Assembly (NCBI GenBank): GCA_009777345.1
Contig: WRMB01000002.1
Location: 1-64,000, forward strand
DNA: 64,000 nt
From: Micrococcales bacterium
GTDB lineage: Bacteria > Actinomycetota > Actinomycetes > Actinomycetales > Cellulomonadaceae
Direction of reading: 5' to 3'
The notes under the pieces are model-generated. The model was not told the origin of the DNA, searched no databases, and worked only from the letters and a program-made list of their open reading frames with translations. This document shows positions 7,603-14,935 of this stretch, one piece after another. Both the position numbers and the translations under genes were made by a program. Within the stretch, counting starts at the first letter, position 1. Every line of letters begins with the position of its first letter.

Positions 7603-8913
7603 GTGGGAACCTCGTCTATTGAGTTTCGCGATTGGCACCTGTGGGCTGACCAGGAGTTTTCAACTGAGCATACTAGCGGTTCATATTTCGATCAGATGCT
7701 TGCTATTGAGCCGACTTATACTCCCACCGCAATGATGAAGATAGCTATGGAACGGCTGGCAATCATGCGCGACTTCCAACAGCGATGCATAGATGTATTC
7801 AGAGCAGCCTTGTCTGGTGATGTTAGTGAACGGATCCGTGATTGGTTGCTGAACGATCTTCCAACTTGCCTTCGCGAGGAGTATCATCTTACCTTGGAAG
7901 ACAGACACTATACCTTACCCATGTTCTTTCGCACTGACGAAGGTGGCGGAGGGAAGATCCTTGAAGTCCAGGCGCCTGGCTCGCTATGGGGTGATGTGGA
8001 ATTGCTAGGACGCCTATGGAAAGATCGAAGTCTAGACGACAGCATCGCTCCTACCCCTTCTCAGCACTTCGTCGCTGCCCTGCATAGAGTCTGTCCAGAA
8101 GTGAAGAACGTGCAGCATATGTTAGACAACTCTTCTGGACAGCGAGGAATGAGATACTTTATCGACTGTACCCGACCCGCGCTAAAGTATTACGGCTACG
8201 ACCCTGGTGTTACGATTGAGAACTGTCAGTTGATCCGCTCCCACTCGTTCTATGGCCTGGTCGCAGAGAACTTATTTCTTACGAAGCTGGCTCGTGTTGG
8301 CGATGGAGTGTACTTCGATTTCCCTCCACACGCTCTCTTTGATCAGAAGGCGTGCCTCGTACTTCCGTTCTGGTCTGAAACAGGATCGTATTTCGATGAT
8401 TCAATCAGAGATCTGCTCTCTTTCAGTTCGCCTGTGCTTCCATCGGGCGTTGAGCTTCCAGACGGGACGCAGATGAGTCTTCAAGGATTCAGCCGCCTTC
8501 CGCGCCGCTTGAGACACTACTACCTTAAGTATGCGGGCGTCGATACAAATCGGAACTGGGGTAGCCGATCCGTGTTCCGTCTCAGCAATATGTCCAGGGC
8601 ACAGTGCCTAGCAGTGTTGGAAGACGCGGCGGCGGGCCAGGGACAAAAGAATACCTGGCTAATACAGGCCGATTGTTCGATAGTTGGGGCAACTCGCTAT
8701 ATTGACCGCGCTGGAGACGTGGGCAATACGGGAGAGGTTCACGTTAAGCACTCTTCCTTCTTCGGGCCGGAAACGTATCTCGGGGCGATTGCACAGTACC
8801 GACGGCACTATAAGGTTCACGGACAGCCGGAGACGATTGTGGCGCCGCTGATTGGGCAGAAGGTGGACGGTTATGTACGCCAGAGCGGTGCCGCTCGATC
8901 TGTTGAAGGCTGA
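7603..8913 (+). CDS. Unknown protein with chimeric C-terminus, possible ATP-grasp-like enzyme
   Basis: 436 residues from GTG 7603, which has AGAGGAG 5 bases upstream; an upstream GTG at 7567 lacks a ribosome site. I do not recognise the family with confidence. Stretches such as KILEVQAPGSLWGDVELL, NRNWGSRSVFRL and TWLIQADCS loosely recall ATP-grasp-like peptide or amine ligases, but no clear ATP-binding signature is visible. It follows the B12 radical SAM gene and is probably co-transcribed, so a biosynthetic role is reasonable. From about 8,880 its DNA is the recombinase-tail sequence seen again near 16,850, read in another frame, so the last 11 or so residues are not native. The gene has lost or exchanged its 3' end by insertion. 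Confidence 0.55.
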   Translation: MGTSSIEFRDWHLWADQEFSTEHTSGSYFDQMLAIEPTYTPTAMMKIAMERLAIMRDFQQRCIDVFRAALSGDVSERIRDWLLNDLPTCLREEYHLTLEDRHYTLPMFFRTDEGGGGKILEVQAPGSLWGDVELLGRLWKDRSLDDSIAPTPSQHFVAALHRVCPEVKNVQHMLDNSSGQRGMRYFIDCTRPALKYYGYDPGVTIENCQLIRSHSFYGLVAENLFLTKLARVGDGVYFDFPPHALFDQKACLVLPFWSETGSYFDDSIRDLLSFSSPVLPSGVELPDGTQMSLQGFSRLPRRLRHYYLKYAGVDTNRNWGSRSVFRLSNMSRAQCLAVLEDAAAGQGQKNTWLIQADCSIVGATRYIDRAGDVGNTGEVHVKHSSFFGPETYLGAIAQYRRHYKVHGQPETIVAPLIGQKVDGYVRQSGAARSVEG

Positions 8914-9454
8914 GCAGTCCCGCATCGGCAGCGAACTGGCCGACGCCAAGCAGAGTCTCGACGAAGCCACCCGGGCCGTCCGCAGTATGGAGGCCCACGT
9001 CGATGCCACGTTGACCCTGCTGACCAACGCCGATGTCCAGTACCGCGCCGCCGACAGCACCGGTCGTCAACTGATGAACCAAGCCGTCTTCGAAACCATC
9101 GAGGCCGCCCAGATGCACCCCGGGGTGGCCGACCTGGTGAGCGACGACCTGGCCGAGCAGTTGCGGCTCGATCAGGAAGAGGTCGGTTATGAGGCAGGAG
9201 AGACCGATGGTCGTGCCGTGCCGACGCAGGTTGGCCCGGGCAGCAGAACCGACACACGCGGTGTGGTTTCGGCCACTCCAACCTTCGCCACCGACCCGAC
9301 CAACGCGGTGACAGCCACCGCACCGTTCATCGCCCGACTTCTGTGTTCCGGCAGGTCAGAGCGCATTCCGGGGCATCGGATCGACAGCAATGGCAATATG
9401 GAGCAAATTTTCGACAGAAGTGGACGCTGCTGGAGTGCGTTCTGGACGGAGTAG
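8880..9454 (+). pseudogene. Recombinase C-terminal remnant, copy A
   Basis: An open plus-strand frame without its own start encodes AVPLDLLKAEQSRI, a helical region and HPGVADLVSDDLAEQLRLDQEE. The PLDLLK-EQ-RI pattern followed by a coiled coil resembles the C-terminal part of large serine recombinases. About 110 bases at the start and 100 bases near 9,270-9,375 are nearly identical to copy B at 16,850-17,105. The catalytic N-terminal domain is absent. The left edge lies abruptly within the previous gene. It marks the boundary between the radical SAM module and the next membrane-protein module. Recombinase assignment rests on pattern memory; the repeat relationship is seen directly. Confidence 0.6.
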
Positions 9455-9477
9455 CATAGTTTAGGAGGCCGAACACT

Positions 9478-10824
9478 GTGGTTGCGAGAACTGACCGTGG
9501 CATAGATGGGTGGCGAAGGTTGTTCCCTTGGACACGACCGGAGCCTGGTGTGTATCAATTGTCCGAAGCGACGCACGAAACGATTGATGCTTCCCATCCG
9601 CTCCCAGAGCCAGACTTGAACGCGGCTGTTGATGCCAGAGATAATTATGCGAGAGCGCTGCTTCTGAGCGTCGTATATATGACCGTGATGGGACTATTGG
9701 TGGCGGCACTTGCTTTCCGATGGGTCCCTACGGCGCCAGAGTTCAAATTTGAGCCGATCTTTCTTCCGCCGACACTGACAGCCACCGCGCTTAGTGCTCT
9801 CGCCGCGATCGTAATCGCACTTCAGGTTGCGGCACGACAGCCTCTAGGCGCTGCGCGCGTAGAAGAGCATCTTGGGAGAGTCAGCATCATTGGAGGGATC
9901 GCCGGGGTCGCAGGAATCGGAGCCATAGTTCTTGTTTCCGGAGATTTGATGAGACAGGCGACAGACAATCCTTACGCGTTTCTCATCACTTTCGAATTTT
10001 GCGCGGGATTGCTTGTCGCGGCTGTTGCAGCCGATGCGGGTCGCGTCATTGAGAGCCGACACGTTGCCGAAATGCAAAGGATTGGGAGACGGGAAGACGT
10101 TAGTAAATTTCAGCAGGCCATTGATAGGGTTAGTGCCCACCCTGTCGCCAACAGGCGTAAGTACTACGTGCTGGATTCGGTTGCTCTCGCAACATCGGTC
10201 GTTCTGGCCGCAGTGGTTGCTGCGATTCTCCTCGAAAGACTGAGTCTACGGTCGCTCTCGATCCTCACCATCACCCTGGCCGGTTTGACCGTTGTGACCT
10301 TCCTGACCTGGACGATAGTTCGGGCAGACTTTCTGATCTCTTCTCGTGTCAGCGCCTTTTTTGGTGCCGCCGCCTACTTGCTTGCTATAACTCTCTTTGT
10401 ATCCGGTTTCTTCGCCAAGATGGCCAAAGTGGGTGGAAGTTCCACGGCCTTCCGCGAGATTCTCGCATCCGTCCTGGTCTTCAGCATTCCTCTATATGCT
10501 GCCTCGTGGGCACATCGTCCTACGAGTGAAAATGTGACATGTTTGGGCGATTGGCTGGTGCTTCAGTTCCTGCGAATCCAAAAACCGAACCTAGACCGCA
10601 CTCGCCGTCAAATCGCTATCCCATGGAGGGGGTGGCTCTCTCTACTCGTTGCTTTCTTAGTGCCTCTACTTGGGCTGCTAGGCGCCCTCCTTGTTGCGCG
10701 TGCGGAGGGGATCAAGTCGAGTGAAAGAGATCGGCACATTGCGCAGTGGGGTTGGGTAGCAGGACTTGGGGGAGTGCTGGCCGAGTTCGGCCTCTTCTTA
10801 TATCTCTGGAATACCTATGCATAG
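9478..10824 (+). CDS. Orphan polytopic membrane protein
   Basis: 448 residues from GTG 9478, with a strong GGAGG at 9462-9466. About ten hydrophobic helices are visible (for example LLLSVVYMTVMGLLVAALAF, VALATSVVLAAVVAAILL, WLSLLVAFLVPLLGLLGALL), separated by short loops, with a charged 55-residue N-terminal tail. I recognise no transporter family motif. The gene is alone between two recombinase-type remnants (copy A upstream on the same strand, copy C downstream on the opposite strand), so it behaves as a single-gene cargo module. Function unknown. Confidence 0.7.
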   Translation: MVARTDRGIDGWRRLFPWTRPEPGVYQLSEATHETIDASHPLPEPDLNAAVDARDNYARALLLSVVYMTVMGLLVAALAFRWVPTAPEFKFEPIFLPPTLTATALSALAAIVIALQVAARQPLGAARVEEHLGRVSIIGGIAGVAGIGAIVLVSGDLMRQATDNPYAFLITFEFCAGLLVAAVAADAGRVIESRHVAEMQRIGRREDVSKFQQAIDRVSAHPVANRRKYYVLDSVALATSVVLAAVVAAILLERLSLRSLSILTITLAGLTVVTFLTWTIVRADFLISSRVSAFFGAAAYLLAITLFVSGFFAKMAKVGGSSTAFREILASVLVFSIPLYAASWAHRPTSENVTCLGDWLVLQFLRIQKPNLDRTRRQIAIPWRGWLSLLVAFLVPLLGLLGALLVARAEGIKSSERDRHIAQWGWVAGLGGVLAEFGLFLYLWNTYA

Positions 10825-10829
10825 TAGTT

Positions 10830-11840
10830 CAGGTGACTCGTGGGTCTCCCTGATCGCCTTTGGTTCAGGCCGTAGTCGGTGTCCGCCGCAGCACCTCCCA
10901 GACCGACGAGGGGGATACGCCGACCGTCCTGGCGATGGCTGCACATGACAGACCAGAGGTGCGCAGGTCGCAGATGCGGTTCGCCTTGGCGTCAGAGATG
11001 TAGTGGCGCCCGTGTCGCGCCCGGCCTGACGCACGTGCTTGGTGGCAGCCTTGCGGCTGATGCCGAACCTCGCTGCCAGACCGCGGAGCGTGGCGCCGTC
11101 GTCGTACGCAGCCACGATGGCCGCGATGTCGGCGGGGTGAAGTTTGGCGGTGCGCGGCACGATGCGGGTGGTGCGGAGGCTGGGTTGGCAGCCTCGGTGG
11201 CGGAGCCGCGATGCTCTAGGCATCTCAGGGCGGAGGTGAGTTTCTGGTTGGCACTGCTGAGGTGAGCCATGACCTGCACGTTAGAACCTTCGACATCCCG
11301 AACGGGTCGGAGGTTCTTTTCATGTCCAGGAATCGGCTCTGACCTGCGGTGAAGCACTCGATCGGCCAAGTAGGGAGCCGCAGTCTCGAGCCGCTCCAGC
11401 AGGGCGTTCGACGCTGCCGTCGGGGCCAGTTGGACGGGTTCGGCGGCGTTCGGTTGGCTCTTTGCGCCTGGCGGCGTGTCGTCCGCCGCTACGCCTTGGG
11501 CCGACTGCCTGTCCACCGCTGTACTCCTCATCGGTTGCTCGTCCTGGGCCAACTGCGCTTCCAGGTCGCTGCTCACCAACTCAGCCAGCCCCGGTCGCAC
11601 CTCGGCTGCCTCGACGTCGGTCTGTAGGGCACGAACCATGGCCTGGCCCCTGAGGTCTCGCGGGCGATGGCACGATGTTCGCGGGAGAGCAGACTGGCGG
11701 GCATCACGATCTGGCTGGCGCTGTGGGGAACGATGTTGGACATGACGTGCTCTTTCGGTCTTGTATGCCAGTCGCGGACTGGCTGGCGACACCACCGTGG
11801 TGTACGACACCGTCCCCAGTCGTGACATGAAAGTGGCATG
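10830..11840 (-). pseudogene. Recombinase-associated remnant with split HTH protein, copy C
   Basis: On the minus strand a broken reading frame begins MSNIVPHSASQI (about 11,739), shifts frame, and continues as VEAAEVRPGLAELVSSDLEAQL. That matches the HPGVADLVSDDLAEQL stretch of copy A. It ends at a hairpin (11,283-11,317). A second broken frame follows: MAHLSSANQKLTSAL, then after a shift near 11,170 a helix-turn-helix (LHPADIAAIVAAYDDGATLRG, FGISRKAATKHV), then after a shift near 11,020 a second HTH (DAKANRICDLRTSGLSCAAI, VGVSPSSVWEVLR) ending near 10,870. Two HTH units in tandem are common in the tails of serine recombinases and their partners. At least three frameshifts make this a decayed locus. 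Its orientation is opposite to copies A and B. Confidence 0.6.
11283..11320. terminator. Hairpin in copy C, AGAACCTTCG/CGGAGGTTCT
   Basis: Ten-base arms at 11,283-11,292 and 11,308-11,317, followed by TTTT on the plus strand. A sister hairpin with nearly the same arms stands at 17,114-17,148 in copy B. It separates the recombinase-tail frame from the HTH frame on the minus strand and probably acted as a terminator or attenuator between them. Confidence 0.6.
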
Positions 11841-12350
11841 TACTGATAATGCTGTAGCCGCTCCTGGGCAGACGATCGGCTCTTGCGCCGTCGGTCTACC
11901 TGTGGTCACTGGAGGCTGGCTCTGGCTGTAGCCGCTTCCTGCGACGCTGGAGGGCAGCGGTGGGTCTTGTGGGACGACGGGTGTTGTGCCACGGTGGGCA
12001 TCGACGCACCGTCAACTGCGGCGCAACCTGGGCCGAAGGCCCTTAACGTTCGCTTCGGCGAGTCGCCACACTGTGGACACCCTGCCGTGCCTCTGGAGGA
12101 GTACGGTGGTCCCAACCTCGACCACGAAGGGTGCTCAGCAGTGGCGGAACCGGGGCATGGAGGGATGTGTGACCCGTGCCAGCGCGGCAAGAGATCAGCC
12201 AAGACGTATGCCGAGCAGCCAGATGAGGGTGGACCGCCTCGCTTCGCGTCGTGCCGCACCGAGGGCGTCTGGCTTCAAAGGGACCATACCCGGGTCGTGT
12301 GCGCTGGACGCTCGCAGTTGCTGTCGTTGGCGATCGACCCTGGAGGCAGC
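11841..12350. other. GC-rich spacer without convincing gene
   Basis: About 510 bases of host-like, high-GC sequence between remnant copy C and the phosphoribosyltransferase module. Open frames cross it on both strands but lack good starts, ribosome sites or recognisable motifs. It may be the 5' part of the decayed minus-strand locus or captured flank. I see no RNA gene or clear repeat in it. Confidence 0.4.
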
Positions 12351-12713
12351 GTGAACGATATGTCCGGGGTCTACAACGTCTATGATGACGATTTTAACGT
12401 AAAAGTTGGCGTAGCACACGTTAGTGTTCGGCTCGGCACCGCTCGCATTACGCTGAGAAGGACATTGAATCGGGTCCAGACAAAATACGGTAAACCACTC
12501 AGCTTTATTTACCGGGGCATCCGCAGGCAGGATTCTCTGGTGCTGTTCTTCCGTCAAATCGGCAATTCTTCACGCCATGGTGTCGCCATACTTATCTATC
12601 ACGACGAGAAGGATGAATTCAAGGGGAACATCATGTACCGGGATGCAAACGGGATCAACTTTGACCGGCTGATGCTGTCGAAGCGACATCCAGGACGGAG
12701 CGATGATGACTAG
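12351..12713 (+). CDS. Small beta-rich protein of a phosphoribosyltransferase-linked operon
   Basis: 120 residues from GTG 12351 (GGAGG at 12,342-12,346; an in-frame ATG at 12,360 is the alternative). The upstream open frame is not used because the sequence there is GC-rich spacer. The pattern is alternating strands: VGVAHVSVRLGTARITL, LVLFFRQIGNSSRHGVAILIYHDE and FKGNIMYRDANGINFDRL. The end, a basic-Gly step then F-G-N-I-x-Y and a closing G-I strand, faintly resembles the minimal beta-barrel sensor of Cap15-like CBASS effectors. This is a weak, unaided impression. It precedes two phosphoribosyltransferase-like genes by short gaps and is probably the first gene of that operon. Confidence 0.6.
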   Translation: MNDMSGVYNVYDDDFNVKVGVAHVSVRLGTARITLRRTLNRVQTKYGKPLSFIYRGIRRQDSLVLFFRQIGNSSRHGVAILIYHDEKDEFKGNIMYRDANGINFDRLMLSKRHPGRSDDD

Positions 12714-12737
12714 GCGACGGTGGCGTGGTGGTGTAAA

Positions 12738-13343
12738 ATGGTAGCAGTGAAGGAGCAGGTACCACTTCGACCCGAACGCATTGACGCGCCCGCCTTTCTA
12801 CCTTTTGCGCCGAGCAAAAAACTCGCTTCGATTGGGAGGCGGACACTGTGGAAGTTGTCCCAGTCTCGCTCGCCGAAGTCGTTCAGGCATATCAGAGAAC
12901 GCTTCTGGGGAAAGTTGCCTATGGAGGACCAGTTCGACCTGTTCGGGATCGATGGCGGCGGAGTCGCTTTCTGGAGTGCTGTCGTAGCCGGGGAAGAGTT
13001 TGAGAGGCGTGTCGGTACGTTCACCGAGATTAAGAAAGGCTGGGGGTTCGACACGCCGATGTTTGTCTCCGCCAGGAACCTTTCGGGCATCGTCATGGAC
13101 AACTCTATTCATACCGGCGAGACGGCCCTTCAGGCTCTCAGGTCGGTCTCTGAAGTATCCGTCGTGCGATACTTCGTTAAACTGGTCGACTACGAAGACG
13201 AGGCCGAAGACCGCGCGGCCGGAGAGATAGCGTCCTACTTTCCGAATGTGTCGCTAGTATCGCTCTACACCGACACGGAGTTGTCTCGACTGGCGGAGAG
13301 CAGAATCGAGGAAGAGTGCCTACGGATCAGCCCTGGGTCATAG
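12738..13343 (+). CDS. Phosphoribosyltransferase-like protein 1
   Basis: 201 residues. Residues 118-129 (GIVMDNSIHTGET) match the type I phosphoribosyltransferase PRPP loop (hydrophobic strand, acidic residue, T-G-x-T) with Asn in place of the second Asp. The following helix and strand (ALQALRSV, VVRYFVKLVDYEDE) fit the same fold. An upstream basic region (residues 28-60) has no match known to me. The hood and substrate region could not be assigned. Start ATG 12738 is preferred, with only a weak GGTGG before it; GTG 12720 is possible. The 3' end overlaps the next gene by 28 bases, so the two phosphoribosyltransferase-like proteins are probably made together and may form a complex. Confidence 0.65.
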   Translation: MVAVKEQVPLRPERIDAPAFLPFAPSKKLASIGRRTLWKLSQSRSPKSFRHIRERFWGKLPMEDQFDLFGIDGGGVAFWSAVVAGEEFERRVGTFTEIKKGWGFDTPMFVSARNLSGIVMDNSIHTGETALQALRSVSEVSVVRYFVKLVDYEDEAEDRAAGEIASYFPNVSLVSLYTDTELSRLAESRIEEECLRISPGS

Positions 13344-13969
13344 TTACGGGCGTTGCAGGAATCATTGGCTTCCTGATCACGCTTTTGACCGCTGTGATCC
13401 TTGGCTACGAATGGTCGCGGTCGCGCCGACTTGACGACTACAGGCGTATCGTCGGTGCTCGTCGGCTAAAGAGACGAGGAGCGCGAGGCGCGTGCCCGTA
13501 CCCGCTCCGACTGTACCGAAGGCTGAAGTACTCTGACTACAGAAGAGTTCTCTACGGATTCTCTCGCTACTACGCAGAGGTTGATCATTTTCGTCCGGCC
13601 GCGATCATAGGGATCCATGTAGGAGGAATAGCGGTAGCGGCTGAACTTGCCCGTTCGGCGGGTCAGTACTGTCCGATTCACATGATCGAACTCAAGCGGA
13701 ACAACCCGGACGAGCCCCCTGCGCAGAATCAAGTCTTCCCCAAATTTGATCCCGAGACCTTCCGCGATCAGCAGGTGCTCGTGGTGGACAATTCTATACG
13801 AAGCGGCAAGACGCTTCAGACGGTCACCGAATTGCTAAAGGAGCACGGAGTAATTTTTCGCACTTGCATCGCCTACAGGGAAAGTGAACTTGACGGTGAA
13901 TGGATGGAGCCCGATTACGTAATCATGGAATCCTGGCGACGCAAGCGTATGCAGGGGTGGCTTCGCTAG
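13316..13969 (+). CDS. Membrane-anchored phosphoribosyltransferase-like protein 2
   Basis: 217 residues from GTG 13316, with GAGGAAGAG just upstream inside the previous gene. One transmembrane helix lies at about residues 8-30 (VIVTGVAGIIGFLITLLTAVILG). It is followed by a basic linker and a phosphoribosyltransferase domain: AAIIGIHVGGIAVAAELA and the PRPP loop VLVVDNSIRSGKT at residues 154-166. Known enzymes of this fold move phosphoribosyl groups to bases, amines or pyrophosphate. Here the membrane anchor and pairing with a second diverged copy are unlike nucleotide salvage enzymes and fit better with a conflict or signalling role, which is inference. Codon usage and GC are island-like. Confidence 0.75.
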   Translation: MPTDQPWVIVTGVAGIIGFLITLLTAVILGYEWSRSRRLDDYRRIVGARRLKRRGARGACPYPLRLYRRLKYSDYRRVLYGFSRYYAEVDHFRPAAIIGIHVGGIAVAAELARSAGQYCPIHMIELKRNNPDEPPAQNQVFPKFDPETFRDQQVLVVDNSIRSGKTLQTVTELLKEHGVIFRTCIAYRESELDGEWMEPDYVIMESWRRKRMQGWLR

Positions 13970-14791
13970 GGACGCTGTACGCGCTACGCCTTGCTCCTGC
14001 TGATGACGACGCCGACGGTTACCAGCCGCTTCGACCACGACATCAGCGTCGAGTCGAGCCTGTTCCAGCAGGGCGACGCTGTACTTCGGCCACAGGGGTG
14101 CCCAGCGCAGCAGGAAGCGTGTCATCGTGTGATCGCCCAGGTTGAACCGAAGCGGCTGAACGAGCCGCTGGCATGTGTAGTTGGTGTCTGGTGGGGTCCA
14201 ACCCGTACTTCCGAGCGATGGCGATGAACGAGGCAGTGACTTCGGCCCGGGCTTTGGCAGGCAGTTCGCGACCGTACTTGGTACGAAGGTATGGCTCGAT
14301 GGTCGACAGGTCGGACGGTATGTTACATCCACTGGTTGCAGACAATAGGGTTTGTGAATTCTACAACACGGCACGTCGATGCGACCTGCGTGCAGGCATT
14401 CGTCAAGTTAACCCCATGACCAGCCCAAACGGGTCTAGGCAAGCGCTCCGCTTTGCGCTACAGTGACGGCATCGTTCCGAGATGGCTCGTCGTCCGTAGG
14501 GTGAGAGCCCATCATCCCTGGTCAGAGGTTCGACGATGGACAGGTCAAGTCGCGGTGCAGGTCACGCGCCAGGCGTGTCGCCGTGTGACGACCGGGTGTC
14601 GGGCAGCACGGGCCAGCGCAGGGACCTCCCGCAACCTCGACGCTATTGGGCAAATATGTTAATAATGTCCGCATATAGAACAACGTCATCCAAAAAGGGT
14701 TGTGGAGCAACGATCTGGACGCGACGAAAGCGATCAGCGACAGATCGGCAGGGCGGCGTTAGGTGTCTCACACGAGTTGGGAGAGTGTGAC
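13970..14791 (-). pseudogene. Degenerate remnant and spacer between two modules
   Basis: This 820-base stretch has no intact gene. On the minus strand a broken frame can be pieced together from about 14,330 to 13,985 (EPYLRTKYGRELPAKARAE, SFIAIARKYGLDPTRHQ, then in another frame YTCQRLVQPLRFNLGDHTM and RFLLRWAPLWPKYSVALL). The alternation of frames indicates frameshift decay of a protein I do not recognise. The part from 14,400 to 14,660 holds only short shadow frames. Sequence from about 14,655 is AT-rich (ATATGTTAATAATG) and probably holds the promoter for the next module. Confidence 0.45.
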
Positions 14792-14893
14792 GTGAAGAGT
14801 ATCAGGCAGCGAATGTATCACTTTCTTGCCAGGACTTGGGGTGCGGTGAAGGATATATTCGACGTCGATGACTCATCGGGTCCTGGCGTCTAG
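14792..14893 (+). CDS. 33-residue micro-ORF preceding a large membrane protein
   Basis: GTG 14792 follows GGGAGAG (14,779-14,785) at 6 bases. The product is 33 residues with a basic amphipathic helix (SIRQRMYHFLARTWGAVKDIF) and an acidic end. It precedes the 593-residue membrane protein by 42 bases and could be a small partner or a leader peptide. Support is the ribosome site and position only. Confidence 0.4.
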   Translation: MKSIRQRMYHFLARTWGAVKDIFDVDDSSGPGV

Positions 14894-14935
14894 AGCCGCA
14901 GAATAGTCCGCATCGACAACTTTAGGAGCGAAGTT

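Noticed and set aside
11883..12350. Longer N-terminus for the small protein of the phosphoribosyltransferase operon
   Set aside because: The added sequence is GC-rich and low in structure, and there is a GGAGG next to GTG 12351 where composition changes.
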